Shown here piece after piece: positions 26,693 to 36,113 of a stretch of 64,000 nt of DNA. The translations under genes and the position numbers were made by a program. Under the pieces are notes generated by a model. That model was not told where the DNA came from. It made no database searches and saw only the letters and a list, made by a program, of their open reading frames with translations. The stretch comes from Bacteroidales bacterium Phil6 (GTDB lineage: Bacteria; Bacteroidota; Bacteroidia; Bacteroidales; F082): the NCBI GenBank assembly GCA_002633315.1, contig NWBN01000022.1, positions 1 through 64,000 on the forward strand, written 5' to 3'. Numbering within the stretch: the first letter of the stretch is position 1; the number at the start of each line of letters is the position of its first letter.

Positions 26693-28360
26693 ATGATAAT
26701 AAAAAAATTTACTCGCGACGATACCAATGTCATAAAAGGTGTCGCGATTTTGAGTATTATTCTGCATAATTTATTACATTGGATCTCACCTTCACCCGGT
26801 GAAAATGAATTTGATTTCTACATAGACAGGGTGAATAATTTTATTGATGGAATAATAAACTGTCCTTTGGAATCCATCAATCTTATAATCAGTTATTTCG
26901 GCCATTATGGAGTGCAACTGTTTGTTTTTGTCAGCGGAATGGGGCTGGCATATTCAATGTGTAAGAAGCCTCGTACATGGGGCAATTTCATGATAGACCG
27001 CATTAAAAAACTATATCCTTTGCTGTTGATCGGGATTCTGTTTTTTATTTTGGCAAAGGTGTTGATTTATAATGTATTGCTAAGCAGCTACGATAAAAGG
27101 GAAATTGGTCTGAAACTGTTGTTCCTGCATACTCTTTTCCCTGATTCCGGATTGAGTGTCAATGGTCCATGGTGGTTTTTTGCTTTGATAATACAACTTT
27201 ATGTTCTTTTCCCTTTGATGTTCGAGCTTATCCGTAAATATAACCTTAAGGCTCTGATATTGTTGTGCTTGTTTTCATATACATGTATTTACCTTTCACA
27301 ATATGTTGTAAACATTAATAAAAATGTGTATCTGTTGCAAAATGCTCCGGGACATATACCTGAGTTTGCCTTGGGTATATGGTTCGCTCTGAATAAGGAT
27401 AGGAAAGTCAATAATATATTTGGATTCTTGGCTGTTATTGTTTTTGTTTTAGGAAACTTCTACAAAATGTTTTTCCCTTTCACATTCCTTTCTTTTACAT
27501 TCATGATGGTATGGTTGTTTAATTCAGCATTGAAAAATGAAAACAGAAAGGGTGTTGTCAAGCGTTTGTTCATATATTATGGATCTATTTCGATGGTCGT
27601 TTTTGCAATACATGGATGTTTCAGAACGCCTTTCGTTGAGCTTGCAAATAATTTGGGTACTTTTGACGGAAAACTTTTGTCAGCATTTTTGTTTGTTGTC
27701 CTAATTACGTTATTGTCACTTCCCGCAGAAAAGATTTATTATTATCTTGTATCTCTATTCGATAAAATACATTTATTTATATCGAAAAGATTTGATAAAC
27801 TTGATGTTGATAAAAAAGAGCGTTTGACACGTTTTTTCTCGCGTGCTGTTCGGTTTATGATAGTTTTGTTTTTTGCTTGTTATTTTTTCGACTTGTTTTA
27901 TGTGCCAAAACATATAAGAGAGTCGCAGATGATTTATGAGCGTTTTTCTGACATTGACAATTCTGTTGACGAATGTTTTACCAATGTAAAAGTCGATGTT
28001 GACGGAAATAAATATTTGGCGGTTGATTCTGACAATACTTATGTTTCTCTTATGCCTAATATTAAGATATACAACTCGGGTAATATAGAATCGAAAATCT
28101 CTTTCGATATAAGAATAGATAAGAATATTTCGGAAGAAAATTTACCTCTTGTTGTTTTTCAATGTAGTGATGTGGACTTCTGGAAAGGAGAAACATTGAA
28201 TTTTGTGGAATCTGATATTCCGGGATGGCAACGTGTTGAAATTTCGACGTCCTTGATATTTAACCGCAGTATTAAGAATAAGATATTGAAAGTATATATC
28301 TGGAACAAGGACAATATTCCATTTGATTACGATAATATAGATGTGATTCTGCATTATTAA
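26693..28360 (+). CDS. Acyltransferase 3 family membrane protein with C-terminal extracytoplasmic domain
   Basis: A 555-aa protein. The first 370 residues or so form an acyltransferase-3 fold with about ten transmembrane helices. The conserved motif in helix 1 is GVAILSIILHNLLHW with a His at 25. LFVFVSGMGLAYS and NGPWWFFALIIQLYVLFPLMF are further family segments. After another helix (about 388-405), residues 410-555 form a soluble beta-rich domain of unknown family, probably outside the inner membrane. It likely O-acylates an envelope glycan. The stop overlaps that of the convergent ApbE gene. Confidence 0.85.
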   Translation: MIIKKFTRDDTNVIKGVAILSIILHNLLHWISPSPGENEFDFYIDRVNNFIDGIINCPLESINLIISYFGHYGVQLFVFVSGMGLAYSMCKKPRTWGNFMIDRIKKLYPLLLIGILFFILAKVLIYNVLLSSYDKREIGLKLLFLHTLFPDSGLSVNGPWWFFALIIQLYVLFPLMFELIRKYNLKALILLCLFSYTCIYLSQYVVNINKNVYLLQNAPGHIPEFALGIWFALNKDRKVNNIFGFLAVIVFVLGNFYKMFFPFTFLSFTFMMVWLFNSALKNENRKGVVKRLFIYYGSISMVVFAIHGCFRTPFVELANNLGTFDGKLLSAFLFVVLITLLSLPAEKIYYYLVSLFDKIHLFISKRFDKLDVDKKERLTRFFSRAVRFMIVLFFACYFFDLFYVPKHIRESQMIYERFSDIDNSVDECFTNVKVDVDGNKYLAVDSDNTYVSLMPNIKIYNSGNIESKISFDIRIDKNISEENLPLVVFQCSDVDFWKGETLNFVESDIPGWQRVEISTSLIFNRSIKNKILKVYIWNKDNIPFDYDNIDVILHY

Positions 28361-29340
28361 TGCACAACCATTTTCTCAAATCCTTCAGTCTGAAAAGTCT
28401 GTAATTGATTTTCATCGTCAAGATATATGAACAAGGCTTCCACGTCTTCATTTTTTAACAATTCGGAAGCTTTCTCCATTCCGGCTATCATACATATTGA
28501 AGCGAGGCAGTCCGCCCATGCTGCATTGTCTGCTATTATGGTGGCGCTAAGCAGGTTGTGTTCTACAGGCAGCCCGGTACGAGGGTCTATGCTGTGAGAA
28601 TATCTTACATTATCTTTCTCAATGTACTTGCGGTAACTCCCGGATGTCACCACTGCCTTGTCTTTTAGTTCTATTTTCATTTGTATCACGCGTTCAGCAT
28701 TTTTGTCCGGTGCCGGTTTCTCTATGCCTATTTTCCATGTCTCTCCACCTGGTTTTATTCCTTTAGCTGTTATTTCGCCTCCAATATCGACGAGATAGTT
28801 GTTGATGCCTTGGCTGTAAAGATATTCTCCTATTATATCTGCGGTATAACCTTGTGCTACAGCGTTGAAGTCTAACGACATGTTCTCATTGTCTTTTATC
28901 ACTCTTCCTTCTTTTATCCTTATTTTTCTGTAATCCACCAATTCTAAGATGGAATCTATCATCTTGTCTGTCAATGCTATTTCTTTTTTATAATGAAATC
29001 CCCATGCCGAGACAAGAGGCGCTATGGTGGCATCAAACAGTCCGTCGGAAAACTCTGCCGCCTTGACAGCCCAGTTGAAGTTGTCGATAAAAATCTTATC
29101 CACTATGACATCCTTGTTTTCATTGACTTTACGTATTATGGAGTTCTCTTGCCATAAAGAAACAGAGTTTTCCACATCTTTTAATATGGAATCTATTTCA
29201 TCGCTGAAATCACGTTCATCGTAATATATAACTGAATAATAGCTGCCTTGTGTCACTCCGGTATATTGTTTGCGCTCCGGAGCATTGCATGATGTTAGTA
29301 TCATCATCATTATCAAGATAGAAACTGTTTTTTTCATCAT
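28357..29340 (-). CDS. apbE: FAD:protein FMN transferase (ApbE lipoprotein)
   Basis: A 327-aa lipoprotein (signal ending MILTSCNAP). ApbE covalently attaches FMN from FAD to Thr residues of periplasmic/membrane flavoproteins such as NqrB/RnfG. Family motifs seen are DFNAVAQGYTADIIGEYL, the NYLVDIGGEITAKG strand, VTSGSYRKYI and HSIDPRTGLPVEH. I chose ATG 29340 (MMKKT); the longer frame starts with TTG at 29358, inside the -7 box. It suggests that the organism has an Rnf- or NQR-type complex or other FMN-modified proteins elsewhere. Confidence 0.94.
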   Translation of the reverse strand: MMKKTVSILIMMMILTSCNAPERKQYTGVTQGSYYSVIYYDERDFSDEIDSILKDVENSVSLWQENSIIRKVNENKDVIVDKIFIDNFNWAVKAAEFSDGLFDATIAPLVSAWGFHYKKEIALTDKMIDSILELVDYRKIRIKEGRVIKDNENMSLDFNAVAQGYTADIIGEYLYSQGINNYLVDIGGEITAKGIKPGGETWKIGIEKPAPDKNAERVIQMKIELKDKAVVTSGSYRKYIEKDNVRYSHSIDPRTGLPVEHNLLSATIIADNAAWADCLASICMIAGMEKASELLKNEDVEALFIYLDDENQLQTFQTEGFEKMVVH

Positions 29341-29355
29341 TTTGCATTTGTTTTT

Positions 29356-29363
29356 CAAAATTA
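29356..29363 (-). promoter_or_regulatory. -7 box (TAATTTTG) of apbE
   Basis: TAATTTTG on the minus strand fits TAnnTTTG and ends 16 nt upstream of ATG 29340. It overlaps the alternative TTG start and so decides for the shorter protein. Confidence 0.55.
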
Positions 29364-29447
29364 TATACTTTTTTTGAAGATAATGCAGTTTTTATGTTGT
29401 TATACGATGGAAATTTTAAAATTTTTCTTCGTTTAACCTTTTTTTAG

Positions 29448-29455
29448 TATCTTTG
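29448..29455 (+). promoter_or_regulatory. -7 box (TATCTTTG) of the T9SS plug/priA operon
   Basis: TATCTTTG fits TAnnTTTG and lies 13 nt before ATG 29469, predicting a leader of under 10 nt to that codon. The alternative in-frame ATG at 29475 would leave a slightly longer leader. Confidence 0.55.
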
Positions 29456-29468
29456 AAAATAAAATATT

Positions 29469-30752
29469 ATGTCTATGAAAAGAGCTATATTATTGTTGAT
29501 CAATATTTTAGTATTTGGGATGTGTTCTTTTTCCATTGAATTGCCCACTTATTCCGATGTGAATTATAAAGATAATGTAAAGACGGTATTGCTGCATCCT
29601 AAAGGAGACGCTTTTGCCAAACCTGTGATATTTATTAATGATATGACTGAAGCGCTGCACCTCGAATTCGATATTCTCGACTCTGAAGCACCTTATTTAT
29701 ATTATACTTTAATTCACTGTTCCAATGATTGGAGACCTACCGATTTGCCAATGAATGACTATATTAACGGATTCCCGTACGATGATGTGGATAATTATTC
29801 TTTCTCGTTGAATACCATGGTAGATTATGTGCATTATGAACTTGATTTTCCAAATGCCAATATGATGCCCAAAATATCAGGCAACTATCTGCTCGTTGTT
29901 TATGGTGAAGATCAGAATCTTGAAAACATATATTTCACAAGACGTTTTATGGTTTCTGAAGAAATTGCTGTCATTAAAGCCAACATCCCGCGTTATCCTT
30001 ACGACCTTAATCTCGGAACAAACAAACAGCAGGTTAATCTGCAGGTTTCTTATCCTTCTTTGTTTAATTCACGCGCCAATGAATACTCCAATGTCACCAT
30101 ACAGCAGAATGGCAGATGGGATAATGCCGTTATTGGTCTTAAGCCTTCATACGTTTATCCTGAGTATTTATCCTATGAAAATAATAAACGCACTGTCTTC
30201 GAGTCTGGTAATCAGTTTCGTCATCTGAATACAAGTAACCTCAATAACCGTCCGGAGCAGACAGAAAGCGTAAGACAAGGTGAATATTATTATATTGTCA
30301 CTTTATATCCTGACAAAAAAAGAAATCATCACACTTATTTCGATGAAGAAGACTTGTTCGGTGGTAAATATATCTATCTCGAACGGGAAGATAAAAACCC
30401 TTCTGTTGAAGCCGACTATGTCATGGTCGATTTTACCCTTGACTGGTATCCTGTCATGACTGACAGAGATGTATATGTCATGGGCGCCATCACAGATTGG
30501 AACTTCAACGAATCGAATAAAATGACTTACGACTACAATAAGAAGTGTTATAAGTTGAGTCTTCTTTTGAAGCAAGGATTTTATGATTTTATTTATGCCG
30601 TCCGCGATAAAGGCGCAAAAGTCGCTGATGTCGGTACTGTGGCGGGCGACTTCTGGGAGACACAAAACGAATATACTATTTATGTGTATCTCTTCGACCC
30701 TATGCTTAATTATGATAAACTTATAGGTGTGACTGTGATACGTTCCCACTGA
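29469..30752 (+). CDS. Type IX secretion system plug protein (DUF5103)
   Basis: A 427-aa exported protein with a signal peptide (1-24, ending MCSFSIE). It matches the DUF5103/T9SS Plug family: NYKDNVKTVLLHPKGD near the N-terminus, the YYTLIHCSNDWRPTDLPMNDYI block near 75-95, and FDYDDVDNYSFSLNT-type and GNYLLVVYG strands. The Plug seals the periplasmic side of the SprA translocon when it is not loaded. Its presence fits the two T9SS-sorted proteins in this window. The start could also be ATG 29475. It is followed after 3 nt by priA, so the two are probably co-transcribed. Confidence 0.88.
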   Translation: MSMKRAILLLINILVFGMCSFSIELPTYSDVNYKDNVKTVLLHPKGDAFAKPVIFINDMTEALHLEFDILDSEAPYLYYTLIHCSNDWRPTDLPMNDYINGFPYDDVDNYSFSLNTMVDYVHYELDFPNANMMPKISGNYLLVVYGEDQNLENIYFTRRFMVSEEIAVIKANIPRYPYDLNLGTNKQQVNLQVSYPSLFNSRANEYSNVTIQQNGRWDNAVIGLKPSYVYPEYLSYENNKRTVFESGNQFRHLNTSNLNNRPEQTESVRQGEYYYIVTLYPDKKRNHHTYFDEEDLFGGKYIYLEREDKNPSVEADYVMVDFTLDWYPVMTDRDVYVMGAITDWNFNESNKMTYDYNKKCYKLSLLLKQGFYDFIYAVRDKGAKVADVGTVAGDFWETQNEYTIYVYLFDPMLNYDKLIGVTVIRSH

Positions 30753-30755
30753 TAT

Positions 30756-33245
30756 ATGCCGGAAAGAAAAACATATTTTGCGGAGGTGTTATTGCCTCTT
30801 CCGGTACAGTCGTCATTTACATACAGGCTGCCGTTGGAACTTAACGAAAGTGTTAAGATAGGCATGCGTGTAGTTGTTCCTTTCGGAAAGAAAAAATTGC
30901 TTTCCGGAATAGTATTGTCTCTTACTGAAACAGTGCCTTCTTTGCCTGATGTGAAATATGTCATTGGAGTATTGGATGATGTTCCTGTCGTCAACAAATT
31001 GCAGTTAGGATTGTGGCGTTGGATATCAGATTATTATATATGTCATCTCGGAGAGGTCATGCAGGCTGCCCTCCCTTCTGCTCTAAAATTGTCAAGCGAA
31101 TCGAAAATTTCACTTCATGGTGACTTCGTTCCGGATATCGATATGTTGAGCGATTCTGAGTACCTTGTTACTGAGGCTCTTATGGTAAAAGAGACCATTA
31201 CCGTCAACGATGTTGCCAAGATAGTGGGATATAAAAAGGTGATGCCTCTCATCAACTCTATGATAGATAAACACTTGATAGTGATGGTGGAAGAATTGAC
31301 TCCCAAATTTAAGGCTCGGTTGGAAAACTTTGTGAGACTTTCTGACACCTATGATAATGAAATTGCCATGCAGGAATTGATGAACAGTCTCTCGAAACGT
31401 GCATATAAACAACTCGAGTTGTTACTTGCTTTCTTTGCCCTGCATGGTTCTGTTGATGTTGAAGTGCGTGTTCCGGATTTACTTAAAAAAGCGAGTACTG
31501 CACAAAGTGTGTTGAAAGCCATGCTCGACAAGGGCATATTCGTTTCTCTCCGAAAAAGAGTGAGCCGTCTTAAAGATGCCGATGCCTCATGTGAAGTGTC
31601 GTCTATTTCATTGACGCCTCTCCAGCAAAAGGCTTTTGACGAGATACATCAGGGCTTCAATGATGATAAACCTGTCTTGCTTCATGGTGTCACCTCATCG
31701 GGAAAGACGGAGATATATATCAAAATCATTGATGAATGTTTGAGACAGGGTCGTCAGGTGCTTTATTTGCTTCCTGAAATAGCTCTGACTGAACATATTA
31801 TCAACAGACTGAAAAAATATTTCGGCAATAAGGTAGGAGTTTATCATTCACGATACAATGAAAACGAAAGGGTGGAAATTTGGCATCAGGTGTTAGACTT
31901 TGAAAGTAAACATGACTCTAAATACCAGATTGTCATAGGCTCTCGTTCTGCTGTATTTTTACCGTTTTCCAACATTGGTGTAGTGATAGTCGATGAGGAA
32001 CACGATGTTTCATTCAAGCAGACAGACCCGGCTCCGCGTTATTCGGCTCGCGACATTGCTATCGTTTTAGCAAAGTTCCATCATGCTAAAGTATTGCTTG
32101 GTTCTGCCACTCCTTCTTTTGAGAGTTATTATAATGCCATGATTGATAAATACAGACTTGTATCATTGTTGCAACGTTATGGAGGCATTGAGATGCCTGA
32201 AATACTTGTTGACGACATGCGTGAAGAGAAACGTAGGAAGACTGTAATGGCAAGTTTCGGTTCCATGCTTGTCTCTGCCATGCAAGATGCTGTAGCCAAA
32301 GACAAACAAGTTATTTTATTTCGTAACAGACGAGGTTTTTCGCCTCGTGTGGAATGTACCGTCTGCGGTTATGTACCGCAGTGTGTTAACTGTGATGTCA
32401 GTCTTACCTATCATAAGCAGCAAAATATAATGAAATGTCATTATTGCGGCTATGTGATGGATGTACCAACAGTTTGTCCTTCCTGTCACAGTTCCAATTT
32501 TGTCATGAAAGGATTGGGTACTGAAAAGATAGAAGAAGATCTGTCTTCTGTTTTGCCGGACATATCGGTGGCACGCCTCGACCTCGACACTACACGTTCC
32601 AAGAATGGTTCCCATAATATACTTGAGAAGTTTCGTGATAACGAAACTAAAGTGCTTGTCGGTACTCAAATGGTAACCAAAGGTCTCGATTTCGACAATG
32701 TTAAACTTGTTGGCGTGATAGATGCGGACAGCATGCTGTCTTATCCCGACTTTCGTGCTTTTGAACGTGCTTTTCAACTGATGGAACAAGTCTGTGGAAG
32801 GGCTGGACGTAAAGGCGACAGAGGCAAAATGATAATTCAAACATATCAGCCGACTCATCCCGTTATACTCGACTTGCTTAATCATGACTTTAAATCGTTT
32901 TTTATGAAACAGATGCCGGTGCGAAAACAATTCAACTATCCACCTTTCAGTCGTCTTGTCTTGCTGAAATTGAAATATCATAAAATGGATGTACTTAATA
33001 ACGCATCGGATATACTCGCTGAACGAATGAGGCATATTTCAGGTTGTGAGGTGATAGGTCCGGAGTATCCTGTAGTGCCTCGAATAAAAAATATGTTCAT
33101 AAAACAAATGTTGATAAAAATTGAACGTAATGCCAATCTGTTGCAAATAAAAGAGTCGATAAAACAGGCTGTAAGAGAAATTGCCGAAGATCCTTCCGGT
33201 AAATTGAAATCAGTAAATATAGTTGTGGATGTTGACCCGGCATGA
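30756..33245 (+). CDS. priA: Primosomal protein N' (replication restart helicase PriA)
   Basis: An 829-aa superfamily 2 helicase. The 3'-DNA-binding domain is N-terminal (about 1-105). Walker A is GVTSSGKTEIY near 306 and the DEEH box is VIVDEEHDVSFKQ near 408. Zinc-binding cysteines occur as CTVCGYVPQCVNCDVSL and CHYCGYVMDVPTVCPSCHS near 533-577. The helicase C-terminal GTQMVTKGLDFDNV motif is also present. PriA reloads the replicative helicase at stalled forks. Confidence 0.96.
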   Translation: MPERKTYFAEVLLPLPVQSSFTYRLPLELNESVKIGMRVVVPFGKKKLLSGIVLSLTETVPSLPDVKYVIGVLDDVPVVNKLQLGLWRWISDYYICHLGEVMQAALPSALKLSSESKISLHGDFVPDIDMLSDSEYLVTEALMVKETITVNDVAKIVGYKKVMPLINSMIDKHLIVMVEELTPKFKARLENFVRLSDTYDNEIAMQELMNSLSKRAYKQLELLLAFFALHGSVDVEVRVPDLLKKASTAQSVLKAMLDKGIFVSLRKRVSRLKDADASCEVSSISLTPLQQKAFDEIHQGFNDDKPVLLHGVTSSGKTEIYIKIIDECLRQGRQVLYLLPEIALTEHIINRLKKYFGNKVGVYHSRYNENERVEIWHQVLDFESKHDSKYQIVIGSRSAVFLPFSNIGVVIVDEEHDVSFKQTDPAPRYSARDIAIVLAKFHHAKVLLGSATPSFESYYNAMIDKYRLVSLLQRYGGIEMPEILVDDMREEKRRKTVMASFGSMLVSAMQDAVAKDKQVILFRNRRGFSPRVECTVCGYVPQCVNCDVSLTYHKQQNIMKCHYCGYVMDVPTVCPSCHSSNFVMKGLGTEKIEEDLSSVLPDISVARLDLDTTRSKNGSHNILEKFRDNETKVLVGTQMVTKGLDFDNVKLVGVIDADSMLSYPDFRAFERAFQLMEQVCGRAGRKGDRGKMIIQTYQPTHPVILDLLNHDFKSFFMKQMPVRKQFNYPPFSRLVLLKLKYHKMDVLNNASDILAERMRHISGCEVIGPEYPVVPRIKNMFIKQMLIKIERNANLLQIKESIKQAVREIAEDPSGKLKSVNIVVDVDPA

Positions 33246-33309
33246 TGTTTTGGTACGATTTTTGTTATTTTAAAAGTGGTTTACAAAAATTTTTATAATT
33301 ACACTTAAC

Positions 33310-33341
33310 AGGCATTGCACAGTATTGTGCATTGCCTTTTG
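33310..33341 (+). terminator. Terminator/attenuator hairpin after priA
   Basis: AGGCATTGCACA (33310-33321) pairs with TGTGCATTGCCT (33326-33337) over 12 bp with one mismatch and a 4-nt loop, followed by TTTT. It lies between priA and the barrel gene at 33365, so it can end the priA transcript or act as an attenuator. Confidence 0.7.
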
Positions 33342-33364
33342 ATAACGGGCTGAAAATATATATT

Positions 33365-35872
33365 ATGACAAGAATTTTGAAAAACTTCGTACTTACATTA
33401 TTCTTATTTCTTACCACCATGGCTTTTGCTGAAGGGACTTCTGTTCCGAATATTACCGGAAAAGTTGTTGACAATGATACCGGACAACCTCTTGAATATG
33501 CCACTGTTAGGCTGTTTACACAAGATTCAGTCTTTGTGAGTGGAGTAATAACAGATATGAAAGGTTTTTTTTCCATACAGGCTCCTCAAGGTAATTATAT
33601 TGTCACAATTCAGTTTATGGGTTATGAGACGTTGAATGTCAATGTTAAAGTCTCAGGAGATAAGTCAGAAGTTCAATTAGGCAGATTGTTGCTGCGTCCT
33701 GATGTCGAACTTCTTGAAGAAGTAGAGGTGATAGCTGAAAGAAGTACCATGTCAATGACATTGGATAAAAGAGTTTTCAATGTGGGAAAAGATGTCAGCA
33801 GTACTGCCGGCAATGCTATTGAGGTACTTGAAAATATTCCTTCTGTGACTGTTGATGTTGAAGGTAATGTCAGCCTTCGTGGCGATGACGGAGTGCAGAT
33901 TCTTGTAGATGGAAAAGAGTCCGGTCTTGTCGGCGTCAGTACTCAGGATGCCCTTCGCAGTCTTCAGGCTGATATGATAGAACGTATCGAGGTCGTCACC
34001 AATCCATCAGTGCGTTACGATGCTGAGGGTACTGCCGGCATTATAAATATAGTGCTTAAAAAAGACAAACGTACCGGCTTTAACGGCAGTGTTGACTTGC
34101 GTGGTGGCTTCCCTTTTGAATGGGGAGAGAAAATGCCTGAACCTTTCCCGTTTCAGGCCGGCGTAGGTACCAGTCTCAACTATAGACTAAGACGCTTTAA
34201 TTTCTTTCTTAATTATAATTACAATTATAGAGACGATATAAGCGATGGCTATACCGAAACGGAATATTTTAATGGAGAGTCTATTTATGACCCTGATATT
34301 CAGAACCATGACGATGCTACAGAGATAACGAAACAGACTACTGAACGTATAAGACACAGAGAAGGACATACCGTAAGAGGTGGCCTCGACTATTATATCT
34401 CCGACAATGACATACTTTCATTCAGTGCCATGTATCGTATGTCTAAAGGCAGCGATAATCCCATAGTGACTTATAGAGATTTCTTCCCGTTGGAAAACAG
34501 TGACATATATACGGTACGTGCTGAAGATAACTATAATACACGACCTATGCAGGAATATACTTTGAGTTATGATAAATATTTCATTACCAAAGAAAATTCA
34601 CTCAAAGCCTCTATTCGTTATTTCACTACCGAAGAAAATGAATGGTCCGATATAGAAGATTCTCAGTACAATTCTTTATTTGATTACGAGAACAACAATC
34701 CTTTTGAACATGTCTTTCAGACTACTGATTCTAAAGAAATACAGAGAAATTTACAAGGTACTGTTGACTTCGTCTATCATTTGGGACCTAATATTATAGA
34801 AGCCGGTGCCAAATATACCAACCGCTTTATCAATAACATAATGGAAGTTACCGAGAATGACATGATACTTGATGAATATACCCATGATTTCGATTATAAT
34901 CAACAGGTTGCTGCCTTATATGCCATTTATGGAAGAGAGTGGGGATTGTTCTCGCTTCAAGCCGGGGCACGTTTGGAATATACTTATCTCGGTACGGAAT
35001 TTCATAATACGGGAGAGTCTCATGAACAGAAATATCTCAACCTGTTTCCGAGTGCACACATAAATTATAATATAACAGAGAATGACCAGATGCAGGTGAG
35101 TTATACTCGTCGTATCCGCCGCCCGGGTTACTTCATGATAGCACCGTTCAGATCCTTTAATGATGACCGTAACATTAGATTGGGCAATCCTGCCATACGT
35201 CCTGTCTTTACCGACAGTTACGAATTGTCATATATCAAATATTGGGAGAAAGGCAATTTCAATCTTACGGGATATTACCGTCACAGTGTTGACGTATTCC
35301 GTAATTTTACTTTCGTGGAAGGTGATGTATCATACAGTCGCCCGGAAAACTTTGGTCTCAGCGATGATTATGGTCTCGAGGTGGTAGGGTCTTTACAACT
35401 GTTTAAATGGTGGAATCTTAACGGCAATCTCAACTTCTTCAAGTCCGTAACTGTTGGAGACTACAATGACCGTCATTATCTTACTGATTCTTATAATCTT
35501 GGAGGTCGTATAGTGAGCAAGTTCAGCATTAACAAGATATGTGACATGCAAATCACCGGTCATTACAGAAGTCCTCATGACGAACCTCTCGGTTATCGTG
35601 AAGCTAATTATTGGGCTGATTTTGCAGCTTCCCGTGATGTGCTGAAAGGTAAAGGTACCGTCACACTCAACGTACGTGACGTATTCGGCAGCCGCCAACA
35701 CGGCGGATATTCATGGGGTGATGACTTCTGGCAATATTCGGAAAACTCTTGGAGCAAGACAACAGTGACACTGAATTTCAACTATCGTATCAATCAACAG
35801 GCAAATAACAGGAAAAAGAACATGAACACTCCTTCAGATGATTCTTACGACAATATGGAATACAGTATGTAA
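33365..35872 (+). CDS. TonB-dependent receptor-like outer-membrane beta-barrel protein
   Basis: An 835-aa outer-membrane protein. It has a signal peptide (1-22, ending TMAFAEG), a CarboxypepD_reg domain (about 28-110: GKVVDNDTGQPLEYATVRL), a plug domain (about 120-235) with VLENIPSVTVDVEGNVSLRG and IERIEVVTNPSVRYDAEG, and a C-terminal barrel of the outer-membrane beta-barrel family 3 type (PF14905). The C-terminus carries a polar tail after the last strand, which is unusual because these barrels normally end in an aromatic residue. ATG 33365 directly precedes the signal peptide; an in-frame ATG-like start at 33332 falls in the hairpin. The ligand is unknown. Confidence 0.87.
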   Translation: MTRILKNFVLTLFLFLTTMAFAEGTSVPNITGKVVDNDTGQPLEYATVRLFTQDSVFVSGVITDMKGFFSIQAPQGNYIVTIQFMGYETLNVNVKVSGDKSEVQLGRLLLRPDVELLEEVEVIAERSTMSMTLDKRVFNVGKDVSSTAGNAIEVLENIPSVTVDVEGNVSLRGDDGVQILVDGKESGLVGVSTQDALRSLQADMIERIEVVTNPSVRYDAEGTAGIINIVLKKDKRTGFNGSVDLRGGFPFEWGEKMPEPFPFQAGVGTSLNYRLRRFNFFLNYNYNYRDDISDGYTETEYFNGESIYDPDIQNHDDATEITKQTTERIRHREGHTVRGGLDYYISDNDILSFSAMYRMSKGSDNPIVTYRDFFPLENSDIYTVRAEDNYNTRPMQEYTLSYDKYFITKENSLKASIRYFTTEENEWSDIEDSQYNSLFDYENNNPFEHVFQTTDSKEIQRNLQGTVDFVYHLGPNIIEAGAKYTNRFINNIMEVTENDMILDEYTHDFDYNQQVAALYAIYGREWGLFSLQAGARLEYTYLGTEFHNTGESHEQKYLNLFPSAHINYNITENDQMQVSYTRRIRRPGYFMIAPFRSFNDDRNIRLGNPAIRPVFTDSYELSYIKYWEKGNFNLTGYYRHSVDVFRNFTFVEGDVSYSRPENFGLSDDYGLEVVGSLQLFKWWNLNGNLNFFKSVTVGDYNDRHYLTDSYNLGGRIVSKFSINKICDMQITGHYRSPHDEPLGYREANYWADFAASRDVLKGKGTVTLNVRDVFGSRQHGGYSWGDDFWQYSENSWSKTTVTLNFNYRINQQANNRKKNMNTPSDDSYDNMEYSM

Positions 35873-36069
35873 TTTTTTATTGATAATGATAATATTATCT
35901 GTGATTTAATGTTTATTGAAAGGAGAGTAGTAGTAATAAGAGATGTGAAAAAAATGCAAATGTTTAATTATTTGATTAAAGAATAAAAAAACAGAGTATT
36001 TTTGTAGAAGAAAATAATGAAATGTTTAAAAAAATTGTCTATTTTGATTTCATGATAAGAAAATTGTGT

Positions 36070-36077
36070 TATCTTTG
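36070..36077 (+). promoter_or_regulatory. -7 box (TATCTTTG) of the Asp-box T9SS protein gene
   Basis: TATCTTTG fits TAnnTTTG and lies 36 nt upstream of ATG 36114. The leader is A-rich (TAACTTAAATAATCAACA), as is common for well-translated Bacteroidota genes. Confidence 0.65.
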
Positions 36078-36113
36078 CAGACAGAATTAATAGTTTAACT
36101 TAAATAATCAACA

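Noticed and set aside
28357-28360. Overlapping stop codons of convergent acyltransferase and apbE genes as a regulatory feature
   Set aside because: A 4-bp overlap of convergent stops is common in compact genomes and needs no special explanation.
32316-33035. Leftward 239-codon open frame inside priA
   Set aside because: It overlaps the PriA helicase and zinc-binding regions, which are clearly coding.
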